Source: a virus
Reading direction: 5' to 3' (one strand)
DNA: 22,093 nt
IMG/VR virus record: IMGVR_UViG_3300020439_000093
Span: 1-22,093 of that record
Every line of letters begins with the position of its first letter. Position 1 is the stretch's first letter. This document shows positions 6,160 through 14,248 of this stretch, piece after piece. Under the pieces are notes generated by a model. The model was not told the DNA's origin, did not search any database, and saw only the letters and a program-made list of their open reading frames with translations. The position numbers and the translations under genes are program-made.

Positions 6160-6567
6160 ACGAAAATAGGCAATACATTATTCCCACGAGCCTCATTCAT
6201 AGGGTTCGACCACTTGTTCAGTGAACTTGAACACGCAACAAAACACGCTTATGATCATTATCCACCTCACAATATTGTGAAGGAAAGTGAAACTGAGTAT
6301 GTGATAGAAGTAGCGGTAGCAGGTTTTTCTGAGGATGAACTTGATGTAGAACAGAAAGAACGTTCTGTAATCATATCAGGAGAACACAAGGCAGAAGACC
6401 GTGACGTGATCCATCGTGGAATATCAACGAAGAAGTTCAAAAGAACTTTTCGCCTATCAGAGTATGTTCTAGTAGATGGAGCGACTTTGAAGGATGGTAT
6501 ACTTGCAATTAAGTTGAAGTTGGAACTACCAGAAGAGAAGCGTCCTCGTAAAATTAAAATATCTTAA
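6157..6567 (+). CDS. hsp20: Small heat-shock protein Hsp20 (IbpA/alpha-crystallin family)
   Basis: This 136-residue protein is a holdase chaperone of the IbpA type. It has an N-terminal FPRASFIGFDHLFSELE segment and the alpha-crystallin domain from about residue 38, with YVIEVAVAGFSEDELDVEQ and FKRTFRLSEYVLVDGATLKDGILAI. A C-terminal KIKIS corresponds to the I-x-I oligomerisation motif. Its length is usual for the family. The start follows AGGAG (6145-6149) by seven bases. It has its own perfect promoter and a ~110-nt structured leader that may be temperature responsive. Hsp20 genes are common in cyanophages and other marine T4-like phages, where they may assist virion protein folding. Confidence 0.95.
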   Translation: MTKIGNTLFPRASFIGFDHLFSELEHATKHAYDHYPPHNIVKESETEYVIEVAVAGFSEDELDVEQKERSVIISGEHKAEDRDVIHRGISTKKFKRTFRLSEYVLVDGATLKDGILAIKLKLELPEEKRPRKIKIS

Positions 6568-6585
6568 TCTTTCGAGGAGAAACAG

Positions 6586-6705
6586 ATGAGGAAGAAGATT
6601 ACTTCTAACCTCAGACAAAATGGCGAAATTTACGGTCACTTAGGATTATTTGCGTTATGCATTGGTATGATGTGGATAGCACTGCGTCCGATGTTTGTCA
6701 TCTAA
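6586..6705 (+). CDS. Very small membrane protein (39 aa)
   Basis: This 39-codon frame runs from ATG to TAA, six bases after a strong AGGAG (6575-6579) and 18 nt after hsp20. It has a basic N-terminus (MRKKITSNLRQNG) followed by one hydrophobic helix (HLGLFALCIGMMWIALRPMFVI), so it is probably a single-pass inner-membrane protein with its N-terminus in the cytoplasm. The ribosome site and clear topology make it convincing despite its size. Function is unknown. It probably shares the hsp20 transcript. Confidence 0.7.
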   Translation: MRKKITSNLRQNGEIYGHLGLFALCIGMMWIALRPMFVI

Positions 6706-6721
6706 TGAGTATGAAGAACAA

Positions 6722-6745
6722 GGGGTGGGACGAAAGTTCCACCTC
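6722..6745 (+). other. Stable GNRA-tetraloop hairpin after the hsp20 unit
   Basis: GGGGTGGGAC (6722-6731) can pair with GTTCCACCTC (6736-6745) across a GAAA tetraloop, with two G-U wobbles. The stem of about 10 bp closed by C(GAAA)G should be very stable. No U-run follows, so it may be a transcript 3' end, an RNase barrier or a factor-dependent terminator for the hsp20 unit. It sits just before a TATAAATA box. Confidence 0.6.
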
Positions 6746-6752
6746 AAATATG

Positions 6753-6760
6753 TATAAATA
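6753..6760 (+). promoter_or_regulatory. T4-late-type promoter box TATAAATA
   Basis: An exact match to the T4 late promoter consensus TATAAATA, in an intergenic space five bases before ATG 6766. In T4 this box is read by the gp55 sigma factor with gp33 and the gp45 clamp. If used at the normal distance, transcription would start at or next to the start codon, so the message would be nearly leaderless. AT-rich chance occurrence cannot be excluded. Confidence 0.45.
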
Positions 6761-6765
6761 GTATT

Positions 6766-7560
6766 ATGAAAGCATATCAAATAGTCGATCTTACCAACCC
6801 TGTTTCCGTGGAATACCACGAAATCTCTAAGCAATCTTTCCAACCTGCCATTGAGGAAGGTCTAATTGAGGAAATAATCCCTGTACAGGCGATTACTCCT
6901 ACAGCGGGACTTGATCAATGGGAAGATAAATTCAACTGGCAAAACTCTCTGACCCACATCGACAACCAAGATGGGGATGGGACTATATCACCGACAGAGC
7001 GATCTGGTAACATCTCACATTGGTTGTTGATGCAGAGACAATCAGAATCAGATGAAAGATTTCTGATTATGGAACACGATGCATATCTTTTAGACCTCAC
7101 GAGGTTTAGACGATGCATCAAGTTTATGAACAGACACGATATGTGTTACGCTAATATGGGTCTGTTTATGTCTTGTTATTCTTATAACAAACACGCCGCT
7201 GGTTGGATGTGGAACGAACTTATTAAAAATCAGTTACCCATTAATTGTGGCCCATACGGAGTTGCGGAACGACTCTACAAGAACTATGCAACTCACTACC
7301 TATCTAAAAGAAACTACTTAGGTAAGAAGTATTGTTATATGACACATATGAATAACTGCAAACACATTGGATTCGGTAAAACCGCTGAAGAAATGTTCGT
7401 TACATATAACTTCACTCCAGATGTGTCAGATTTGGTTATCCCAACCACACAGTGCATAAAACGTTCACTAGGGATTACTCAAGAACACGAGAACTATGGC
7501 GAGGACTTACAAAGAAACCCTTGGAATAGATCGAATGCATTTATTTTAATTGACGATTGA
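6766..7560 (+). CDS. GT25-like glycosyltransferase
   Basis: This 264-residue protein has the layout of glycosyltransferase family 25 and related GT-A enzymes. It begins with a strand after Met (AYQIVDLTNPVSVEYHEISK) and a SGNISHWLLMQ segment like the family's 'S.SH...W'. FLIMEHDAYLLD (99-110) carries the metal-site position, reading E-H-D-A where the family usually has E-D-D-A. The donor and acceptor are unknown. No ribosome site precedes ATG 6766; the upstream bases are the TATAAATA box. The TGA stop lies inside the -35 box of the gp43 promoter. The epimerase and dehydrogenase at 12204-14248 could supply its donor, but this is inference. Confidence 0.6.
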   Translation: MKAYQIVDLTNPVSVEYHEISKQSFQPAIEEGLIEEIIPVQAITPTAGLDQWEDKFNWQNSLTHIDNQDGDGTISPTERSGNISHWLLMQRQSESDERFLIMEHDAYLLDLTRFRRCIKFMNRHDMCYANMGLFMSCYSYNKHAAGWMWNELIKNQLPINCGPYGVAERLYKNYATHYLSKRNYLGKKYCYMTHMNNCKHIGFGKTAEEMFVTYNFTPDVSDLVIPTTQCIKRSLGITQEHENYGEDLQRNPWNRSNAFILIDD

Positions 7561-7585
7561 CAAAACGTGTACCGTCCTGTATAAT
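7557..7585 (+). promoter_or_regulatory. Perfect consensus sigma70 promoter for DNA polymerase
   Basis: TTGACA (7557-7562), 17 bp, TATAAT (7580-7585). The upstream TGA stop (7558-7560) is embedded in the -35. The predicted start is near 7592, about 23 nt before the gp43 ATG. The 14 bases from 7557, TTGACAAAACGTGT, are identical to those of the promoter at 11216. Confidence 0.9.
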
Positions 7586-7614
7586 GGACACAATAATATG
7601 ATTAGGTTTATAAT

Positions 7615-10098
7615 ATGCAATTTTATACTACTGTTGAGCGGTTCGGCAACAATCTCCTTTATCGAGGATACGATGGAACAGAGAGGGTTAGTAAGAAAAT
7701 CCCTTTCCGACCAACACTATTCGTTCGTGGTAAAAAGGAAGGATGGACTAACTTAAACGGTCAGACCGTTGAACCCTTAGAATTTGATTCAATGCGTGAA
7801 GCAACAGACTTCACGAAACGATATGAAAACGTAGACAACTTCGAAGTCTATGGTATGAACAATTATATCGTTCAATTCATCGCACAACGATTCCCCAACG
7901 AAATCAAATATAACAAAGACGCAATCAATATCGTATCATTAGATATTGAGGTTGCATCGGATGATGGGTTTCCTGAACCTAACAAAGCAGATCATCCAGT
8001 GATTTCTATTGCACTCAAGTCAAGTAAGAATGACAAGTATGTCGTATTTGGTTTACAAGACTATGATGCACCCGACAATGTAATCTTTGTTAAGTCTGAA
8101 AACGAAGCAGAGATGTTAAACAAGTTTGTGAGGTACTGGCAGGAATCTCTCGATCCAGATGTCATTACAGGTTGGAACACTAAGAACTTTGATATTCCAT
8201 ATCTTGTTAACAGAACAAGAAAATGTTTTGGTGATGAGACTGTCAAACGACTATCACCTTGGGGTGTTGTCAATCCTAAAGTTGTACGTGGGAATATGTT
8301 TATTCCAGACGCAAACACCTATGAGATTACAGGTGTTGCACAACTAGATTACTATGACTTGTTCCGTAAGTTTACCTACAATACACTTGGTCAACAAGAG
8401 TCATATCGACTAGACCATATCGCTCACGTGGTTCTTGGTGAACGTAAACTATCGTATGAAGAACACGGCAATCTACACACACTCTATAAGAATGACTATC
8501 AGAAGTTCATCGACTATAACATAAAAGACGTTGAACTGATCGAGAAACTAGATGAGAATCTTGGACTGATTGATCTTGCAATGACTATGGCATATCGTGG
8601 TGGTGTGAACTATGAGGAAGTTCTTGGTACTACAACAATATGGGATTCAATCATCTATCGTATTTTGAATGAACGTAAGATTGCGATCCCGCAGAAACGT
8701 GAGAAACCAAAGGGTGACTATGCGGGTGGTTACGTAAAAGAACCGCAAGTAGGAATGCACCAGTGGGTTGCATCCTTTGACTTGAACTCACTGTATCCTA
8801 ACATCCTTGTACAGTATAATATGTCACCTGAAACTGTGGTTGATGGTTTGATTGATACAGACGTTAATCGTATGTTACATAAAAAATCTACTCACACAGA
8901 TGGGGATACAATGAAGTATGCGGTTGCACCAAGTGGTGTCAGATTCCGCAAAGACAGAAAGGGTGTGATCCCTAGTATCATTGAGAAGTATTATGATGAA
9001 CGTAAAGTCATCAAACGTGAGATGATCGAAGCACAAAAAGAATACGAAACAACACCCACCCAAGCACTCCGCAATAAAATCTCTACACTAAACAACAACC
9101 AAATGTCTATCAAGATTCTAATGAACTCACTTTATGGTGCGTTGGGTAATCGATGGTTCAGATACTTTGATCAACGTGTTGCAGAGTCAGTTACACTTGC
9201 GGGTCAGTTGTCCATTCTTTGGGCAGAGAAAGCAATCAACGAAGAAATGAATCGTATCCTTGACACGGATAAAGATTATGTTATTGCAATCGACACCGAT
9301 TCTTTGTACATCAATATGTCAGCACTTGTTGATAAAACAAGTCCGAAGAATCCTATAGCATTCCTTGATAAGATATGCAGTGATCATTTTGAGAGGACAC
9401 TAGAAACTTCATATGATCAACTCGCACGATATACTGGTGCGTATGAAAATCGTATGGAGATGGGACGTGAGGTACTCGCAGACAAAGGTATCTGGGTTGC
9501 GAAGAAACGTTACATTCTGAACGTCCACAATAACGAAGGTGTCCAGTACAAAAAACCCAAACTAAAATTGATGGGTATTGAAGCGGTAAAGTCCTCAACC
9601 CCACAGGTAGTACGTGATAAATTCAAAGAAGTATTTTCAGTCATTATGAACGAGACTGAACAGGATACTCAGAAGTTTATCCGTGAATTCCGTACCGAAT
9701 TCTGTACGCTTCCGCCTGAAGATGTATCTTTCCCTCGTGGGGTGTCTGATCTAACTAAGTGGCGGGACGCAAAATCAATCTATGGTAAAGGAACACCTAT
9801 TCACGTGCGTGGTGCGTTGTTGTACAATCACCACGTGAAGGCAAACGGTCTTGAACGTAAGTACGAGATCGTGAAGAACGGCGAGAAGATCAAGTTCGTA
9901 TACTTGAAAGTACCTAATCGTATTAACGAGAATATAATCTCGTACCCTTTAAATCTTCCAAGGGAACTTGATCTTCATCGTCATATCGACTACGACAAAA
10001 TGTATGAGAAAACATTTCTCGATCCATTGACTCCGATCCTTGATGCGGTAGGATGGAACGCAGAACCCGTAGCATCACTTGAGGAGTTTTTTGGGTGA
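7615..10098 (+). CDS. 43: DNA polymerase gp43 (family B)
   Basis: This 827-residue replicative polymerase has 3'-5' exonuclease and polymerase domains in the usual order. Exo I is SLDIEVAS (D110, E112), Exo [12 protein letters not shown] (D193) and Exo [11 protein letters not shown] (D305). Polymerase motif A is FDLNSLYPN (D389), motif [17 protein letters not shown] (to 508) and motif [10 protein letters not shown] (D560, D562). The final SLEEFFG is a clamp-binding tail like T4's SLDFLFG. T4 gp43 is 898 aa; the shorter length agrees with marine relatives. The ribosome site is a weak AGG nine bases before the ATG. No intron or inserted nuclease interrupts it. The TGA stop overlaps the next GTG (GTGA). 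Confidence 0.97.
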   Translation: MQFYTTVERFGNNLLYRGYDGTERVSKKIPFRPTLFVRGKKEGWTNLNGQTVEPLEFDSMREATDFTKRYENVDNFEVYGMNNYIVQFIAQRFPNEIKYNKDAINIVSLDIEVASDDGFPEPNKADHPVISIALKSSKNDKYVVFGLQDYDAPDNVIFVKSENEAEMLNKFVRYWQESLDPDVITGWNTKNFDIPYLVNRTRKCFGDETVKRLSPWGVVNPKVVRGNMFIPDANTYEITGVAQLDYYDLFRKFTYNTLGQQESYRLDHIAHVVLGERKLSYEEHGNLHTLYKNDYQKFIDYNIKDVELIEKLDENLGLIDLAMTMAYRGGVNYEEVLGTTTIWDSIIYRILNERKIAIPQKREKPKGDYAGGYVKEPQVGMHQWVASFDLNSLYPNILVQYNMSPETVVDGLIDTDVNRMLHKKSTHTDGDTMKYAVAPSGVRFRKDRKGVIPSIIEKYYDERKVIKREMIEAQKEYETTPTQALRNKISTLNNNQMSIKILMNSLYGALGNRWFRYFDQRVAESVTLAGQLSILWAEKAINEEMNRILDTDKDYVIAIDTDSLYINMSALVDKTSPKNPIAFLDKICSDHFERTLETSYDQLARYTGAYENRMEMGREVLADKGIWVAKKRYILNVHNNEGVQYKKPKLKLMGIEAVKSSTPQVVRDKFKEVFSVIMNETEQDTQKFIREFRTEFCTLPPEDVSFPRGVSDLTKWRDAKSIYGKGTPIHVRGALLYNHHVKANGLERKYEIVKNGEKIKFVYLKVPNRINENIISYPLNLPRELDLHRHIDYDKMYEKTFLDPLTPILDAVGWNAEPVASLEEFFG

Positions 10099-10667
10099 GA
10101 GAATTTAGACATTTAGATTTTGATACTGACACGGGTTGGGGGTATTTGCCTCCAACAAAAGAAGTGTTTGCAGTATTTGATTACGTCCGTGCGTATTGCG
10201 ATCCACAATTTATTTTAGAGATAGGATACTATGCGGGACATTCAACTTCTTATATGGGGGGAATATTTGAGAACGCACAGATTATTTCGTGTTGTCCAAA
10301 CCACCCTAAGTATCGAGAAACGTGTCTTGCAGTGGAGAAAGCACATCCTAATGTAAAGGTCATAGGAGTTAAGAGTCCTGAGATATACGAATATATCTTA
10401 GACTATCCTATAGACTTTGTGTTTATTGATGGCGCACATACACCTAAAAATGTTCATCTGGATTTATCAGTTGCATTCTCGTTTGATACTGTAAGGTATG
10501 TTCTAATGGATAACTCAGATCAATCGGGGGTCAAACGAGGTTTATACCACTATCGTGATAAGATGAAAAAAATCAACACGTGGACATACGAAGGAACAAA
10601 TAAAGGTGTGACTAAAACAAATGAGATTTCTTTGTATATGGTGTTATCTTTACCAAAAAGCGCTTGA
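10095..10667 (+). CDS. Class I SAM-dependent methyltransferase-like protein
   Basis: This 190-residue protein has a Rossmann-type SAM site. Motif I is [17 protein letters not shown] (39-55), and the later [13 protein letters not shown] segment matches the Methyltransf_24 pattern 'D.vfiDg.H'. Such enzymes often act on sugars or small molecules; no DNA-methylase DPPY or PC motif is present. The start is GTG 10095, eight bases after AGGAG (10082-10086) and overlapping the gp43 stop, so translation is probably coupled to the polymerase. The TGA stop lies in the -35 of the next promoter. The substrate is unknown; the nearby sugar genes make a glycan target possible. Confidence 0.7.
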   Translation: MREFRHLDFDTDTGWGYLPPTKEVFAVFDYVRAYCDPQFILEIGYYAGHSTSYMGGIFENAQIISCCPNHPKYRETCLAVEKAHPNVKVIGVKSPEIYEYILDYPIDFVFIDGAHTPKNVHLDLSVAFSFDTVRYVLMDNSDQSGVKRGLYHYRDKMKKINTWTYEGTNKGVTKTNEISLYMVLSLPKSA

Positions 10668-10686
10668 CAAAAGGGGTTGCTTTTTG
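10654..10686 (+). repeat. 8-bp inverted repeat spanning a gene end and promoter
   Basis: CAAAAAGC (10654-10661) is the reverse complement of GCTTTTTG (10679-10686), with 17 bases between. The repeat brackets the methyltransferase stop and the -35 box. As RNA it could act as a weak T-rich terminator for the upstream gene; as DNA it could be an operator. Neither is shown. Confidence 0.4.
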
Positions 10687-10693
10687 TTATAAT
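10664..10693 (+). promoter_or_regulatory. Sigma70-type promoter for the PD-(D/E)XK-like gene
   Basis: TTGACA (10664-10669), 18-bp spacer, TATAAT (10688-10693). The upstream TGA stop (10665-10667) is inside the -35. The -10 context TTGTTATAATAA also occurs at the promoter at 21141. The leader is about 25 nt and holds GAGAGG. Confidence 0.87.
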
Positions 10694-10724
10694 AAGTGTA
10701 TTGAAATGAAGAGAGGCATATATT

Positions 10725-11219
10725 ATGTGTAGAGATGAAGTAGTCTTCGGACGTTTATTTGAGCAGATGTATTCTTTGTGTGAAAAGAATGGGTGGGGTG
10801 ATCCGTTCTCTTATGCACGTTCAAGGGAAATACATATCGCTGGTACACTAGGACATCAAATATCTGACACCTTAGCGGGTGCAGACGGTATTGATGAGGA
10901 TGGTGAATGTGAGTATAAATCGACTATTGGAAAAAGTATTAACGGTACTTACAATGGAATCTCCGTCCAACCTACGTGGGAAGAACAAGTATCTTATCTT
11001 GAAAAGAAGAAGATTGGCAAATATAAAAACCACTACATCGTTAGATACGAAGGTGGACAAATTGTCGAAGGATACAAACTAGATGGGATGGATGTCTTCA
11101 GATTGTTGTTACCAAAACTGAAGAAGAAGTATCCAAACATTATGTCAAAGAAAGACCCACGTTTGGGTGCATCGATTACTCAAAGGGAGATATACGAGTA
11201 CGGTGAAAAAATTATTTGA
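10725..11219 (+). CDS. PD-(D/E)XK nuclease-like conserved phage protein
   Basis: This 164-residue protein has a PD-(D/E)XK-like core: GADGIDEDGECEYKST, with D54 followed by E63-Y-K65, after a helical N-terminal region. The rest includes NGISVQPTWEEQVSYLEKKKI and RLLLPKLKKKYPN. I associate this pattern with a conserved protein of marine T4-like phages sometimes called restriction-endonuclease-like. No methyltransferase partner of DNA type lies beside it, so classical restriction is unlikely. Host DNA degradation or DNA processing are alternatives. It has its own consensus promoter and a GAGAGG ribosome site. The TGA stop sits in the -35 box of the next promoter. Confidence 0.55.
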   Translation: MCRDEVVFGRLFEQMYSLCEKNGWGDPFSYARSREIHIAGTLGHQISDTLAGADGIDEDGECEYKSTIGKSINGTYNGISVQPTWEEQVSYLEKKKIGKYKNHYIVRYEGGQIVEGYKLDGMDVFRLLLPKLKKKYPNIMSKKDPRLGASITQREIYEYGEKII

Positions 11220-11244
11220 CAAAACGTGTGAGATCACGTATACT
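11216..11244 (+). promoter_or_regulatory. Sigma70-type promoter with an inverted repeat in the spacer
   Basis: TTGACA (11216-11221), 17 bp, TATACT (11239-11244), with the upstream TGA stop (11217-11219) inside the -35. The spacer holds ACGTG (11224-11228) and CACGT (11235-11239), a perfect inverted repeat with six bases between, ending at the first base of the -10. That placement suits a repressor operator. The predicted start (near 11251) is only about four bases before ATG 11255. Confidence 0.85.
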
Positions 11245-11254
11245 ATTTTAAATT

Positions 11255-12202
11255 ATGTACAGTCTAACTATATTCAAAAATATATTCGACAACAAGACCC
11301 ATCGTTCTATGACGGTGGATTCTTGGGATGCATTCGAGGGTTTACTGTACGGAATGAGTCGGAAAGTAGGAGAGAAGGGTGGAGATAATTCTTCTGTCCT
11401 TATTAGTCCTAGTGTTTATATCAAAGACAGTACGAGGAGTAATAAAAATGTTATTTCTTGGGGTCGTTGGGCTTGTCTTGACGTTGATGATTTTAGTCTG
11501 GATGCTTCCGATAATATACTGGTAACACTACAACAAGAATTAGAAAACCGTTTTGGTGTCTATCATTATGTGTGTTACTCTACCGCTTCTTCAAAAGAAG
11601 AACAACCGAAGTTCCGTATAGTATTCCCGTTGACAAAAGAGGTGGTCGCAAAAGACTTACCTCACTTTTGGTTTGCAATGAATAAAGAGTTTTCAGAACT
11701 TGGTGATGAACAAACCAAGGACTTGTCACGTATGTACTACGTGCCTGCCCAGTATCCTAATGCATTCAACTTTATCTTTACTAACAAGGGTGTGCATATC
11801 GATCCAGAAATGTTGATGGAAAAACATTCGTATGTCGAGAAGAAAGGTGATACCTTCCTAGATAGATTACCTGAACAAATGCAAAAAGCAGTGATAGAAC
11901 ATCGTAAGAATCAACTAAATAATACTAGTATTAGTTGGACTAATTATCGTGATTGTCCGTTTTGGCCCAAGAGTCTTGCAGTTGAGTATCAACGTATTGC
12001 GGGTACAGGATGGTATCACAAGATGTATCAGATAATGGTTGCTGTAGCGGGTAATGCTGTGAAACGTGGATACCCCATCACATCACAACAAATCGCAGAA
12101 CTATGTAAACAGTTTGATATAGATAATGGTAACTGGTATGAGAACAGACCCTTGGATAAAGAATCCGATAGGGCATTAGAATATATCTACAGGAACGGAT
12201 AG
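11255..12202 (+). CDS. AEP-primase-like replication protein
   Basis: This 315-residue protein resembles archaeo-eukaryotic-primase-type Rep proteins of plasmids and phages. It has an acidic strand WACLDVDDF (D76, D78), a YVCYSTASS segment, then KFRIVFPLTKEV (119-130) and DLSRMYYVPAQYPNAFNF (156-173), which matches the family's 'DxSRxFYxP' motif. The C-terminal region (WYHKMYQIMVAVAGNAVKRG) resembles a PriCT-type helical domain. It might prime DNA synthesis, but no activity can be claimed. T4's own primase gp61 is of a different (DnaG) type and is not in this window. No ribosome site precedes ATG 11255, and the promoter is so close that the transcript may be leaderless. Confidence 0.55.
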   Translation: MYSLTIFKNIFDNKTHRSMTVDSWDAFEGLLYGMSRKVGEKGGDNSSVLISPSVYIKDSTRSNKNVISWGRWACLDVDDFSLDASDNILVTLQQELENRFGVYHYVCYSTASSKEEQPKFRIVFPLTKEVVAKDLPHFWFAMNKEFSELGDEQTKDLSRMYYVPAQYPNAFNFIFTNKGVHIDPEMLMEKHSYVEKKGDTFLDRLPEQMQKAVIEHRKNQLNNTSISWTNYRDCPFWPKSLAVEYQRIAGTGWYHKMYQIMVAVAGNAVKRGYPITSQQIAELCKQFDIDNGNWYENRPLDKESDRALEYIYRNG

Positions 12203-12203
12203 A

Positions 12204-13154
12204 ATGAAAGTAGTAATTACAGGAGCAGCTGGTTTTATAGGATCGCACCTACACAACGAACTTCTCGCAGAAGGATTAGATGTAATTGGATTGGATAATT
12301 ATAACGATTACTATGATCCTAGTCTTAAACACGCAAGGGTAAATCACTTTGATTTGCCTGTCGAAAATGTTGATATGAAAGATTTCGATGCGCTCGATAA
12401 ATTTTTCAACGTATATAAACCTGATATTGTAATCCACCTAGGCGCACGTGCTGGTGTGAGAGATTCCTTCGGTAAAGAAACCTTGTATCATAAAGATAAC
12501 ATTGATGCAACTCAAAACTTGATTGAGTGTTGTAAGATGTATCACACGGGTAAAGTGGTCTACGCATCCACATCTTCAGTTTATGGTGGAACACCTATTA
12601 GTAAAGATGGGTGGAGAGAAGATGATATTGCAGGCAAGAATCAAGGTAAACAACGTAACGCATATGCATACACAAAATATGTTAATGAAATCCAGTGGGA
12701 GATCAGTGGTCTTAATGTAGTCGGTCTCAGATTCTTCACCGTCTATGGGCCGTGGGGTAGACCAGATATGGCACTGTTTAATTTTACAAGAGACATCATC
12801 GAAGGTAATGAGATACAAGCATTCAACTACGGTGATATGAAAAGAGACTTTACTTATATTGCAGATATTATTCAAGGTATCAAACTAGCGCTTCTAGGGG
12901 ATATCGAATCTGGAGAAATCTTCAATATAGGAAGAGGTAAGCAAGTCGATCTTATGAAGTTTATAGATATCATAGGAAAGGAGTGCGGTAGAGAACCTAT
13001 CGTAAAACTTGCACCAAGACATCCAGCAGATACGTTGGAAACTTGGAGTAACACAGAGAAGTTACAAGAACTAGGATACAAACCTACCACCAACATTGAG
13101 GTTGGAGTACAAGCGTTTGTTGACTGGTACAAATATTTTTATAAGGTGAATTAA
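12204..13154 (+). CDS. NAD-dependent epimerase, probably UDP-glucuronate 4-epimerase
   Basis: This 316-residue short-chain dehydrogenase/reductase epimerase has an N-terminal GAAGFIGSH Rossmann loop (7-15). LDNYNDYYDPSLKHAR (30-45) is characteristic of UDP-glucuronate 4-epimerases. It also has the S124-S125 pair, catalytic Y154-x3-K158 (YAYTK), RFFTVYGPWGRPDMALF and KRDFTYIADI. The expected reaction is UDP-glucuronate to UDP-galacturonate. Length is typical. It starts one base after the previous stop and its own stop overlaps the next ATG, the UDP-glucose dehydrogenase-like gene that would make its substrate. Such pairs in bacteria build surface polysaccharide; the phage role is unknown. Confidence 0.88.
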   Translation: MKVVITGAAGFIGSHLHNELLAEGLDVIGLDNYNDYYDPSLKHARVNHFDLPVENVDMKDFDALDKFFNVYKPDIVIHLGARAGVRDSFGKETLYHKDNIDATQNLIECCKMYHTGKVVYASTSSVYGGTPISKDGWREDDIAGKNQGKQRNAYAYTKYVNEIQWEISGLNVVGLRFFTVYGPWGRPDMALFNFTRDIIEGNEIQAFNYGDMKRDFTYIADIIQGIKLALLGDIESGEIFNIGRGKQVDLMKFIDIIGKECGREPIVKLAPRHPADTLETWSNTEKLQELGYKPTTNIEVGVQAFVDWYKYFYKVN

Positions 13155-14248
13155 TGGCGAAAGATAATATTAGTCCTGAAGAAAGGGCGAGACGAATTAA
13201 AGAAATGGAAGCGAGTGATGTATATGATCCCTCTAATCCTAAAAATCTGTATGACAACGATATGGTAGAAGCTGCATCTGGTGATCAACTTCTTGGTAGG
13301 GGCGCACCCCAAGCAGATGGTTCATTACCAAAGTTAAGAATGGGTATTGTTGGTCACGGATTTGTTGGTCAAGCAGTTGACTATGCATTTACCCACAGTG
13401 AAGTAGAAAAGTTTTTTGTTGATCCAAAGTATGGTACAACAATTGATGATCTTATTGAGTGGTCACCACATTTATGTTTTGTGTGTGCGCCAACGCCAAT
13501 GAGTGACAACGGTTTCGTTGATGCATCTATAGTAGAAGATGCAGTGCTAAAACTATTCGAACATACAGACGGTGCTGTTATTGTCAAATCAACAATAACA
13601 CCTGATGTTGTAGATAGACTTGCAAATTCATTATATGATGAAGATGTAAAGAGACTAGTGTACAACCCTGAGTTCCTAACAGAATCAAATGCAAAAGAAC
13701 AATTTGTAAATGCACCATATCATATTCTTGGTGGTCACCCTGAAGCAACAGGTGACGTTGAACACATTTATAAAATGTTCTCATTATGTTCTGCACAGAA
13801 ATATTATCATATGTCCGCTCCAGAGGCATCATTTGTCAAGTATGGGGTAAACTCATTCCTTGCAACCAAGGTTACATTCTTTAATCAATTATATGATGCA
13901 GTTCATAAGTTTGGTTGTAATTGGCCAGGCGTAGTGACGGGTGTCACCGCTGATCCTCGTATTGGTGTTGGACACAGTAAAGTGCCAGGCTATGACAGTA
14001 AACGTGGATTCGGGGGTGCGTGTTTCCCTAAAGATTTAAAGGCGTTCAATTTATTTGACCCTGAGAGCTTGACAATTCTTGCCGAAGTTGGTAATATAAA
14101 CAATAATTATAGAAAGGAATACGAATTGGATGACCGTGAGAAGTCCAATAATATTTCTTACAATGAGAAAACGCCTATAGAAGGTGATTTATTTGAAGGA
14201 GAGATCGATGTCGATAATGGACAAGCTGAAAAAGAACTCGAAGATTAA
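13154..14248 (+). CDS. UDP-glucose 6-dehydrogenase-like protein lacking the C-terminal domain
   Basis: This 364-residue protein would oxidise UDP-glucose to UDP-glucuronate. After an unusual ~60-residue acidic N-terminal extension comes the NAD Rossmann loop GIVGHGFVG (64-72). NPEFLTESNAKEQF (171-184) and SFVKYGVNSFLATKVTFFNQL in the central helical domain follow, then FGGACFPKDLKAF with the catalytic Cys at 290. The sequence then leaves the family: the C-terminal UDP-binding domain is absent and an acidic tail follows. The extension has no better internal start. The gene overlaps the epimerase by one shared A and UvsX by 41 nt. Activity is uncertain without the missing domain. Confidence 0.82.
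   Translation: MAKDNISPEERARRIKEMEASDVYDPSNPKNLYDNDMVEAASGDQLLGRGAPQADGSLPKLRMGIVGHGFVGQAVDYAFTHSEVEKFFVDPKYGTTIDDLIEWSPHLCFVCAPTPMSDNGFVDASIVEDAVLKLFEHTDGAVIVKSTITPDVVDRLANSLYDEDVKRLVYNPEFLTESNAKEQFVNAPYHILGGHPEATGDVEHIYKMFSLCSAQKYYHMSAPEASFVKYGVNSFLATKVTFFNQLYDAVHKFGCNWPGVVTGVTADPRIGVGHSKVPGYDSKRGFGGACFPKDLKAFNLFDPESLTILAEVGNINNNYRKEYELDDREKSNNISYNEKTPIEGDLFEGEIDVDNGQAEKELED

Noticed and set aside
7615-10098. Intron or inserted homing nuclease in gp43
   Set aside because: The frame is continuous and all exonuclease and polymerase motifs are in normal order and spacing.
12576-12875. Minus-strand 99-aa frame inside the epimerase
   Set aside because: It lies opposite a strongly conserved enzyme gene, with Cys- and Ile-rich shadow composition and no homology.
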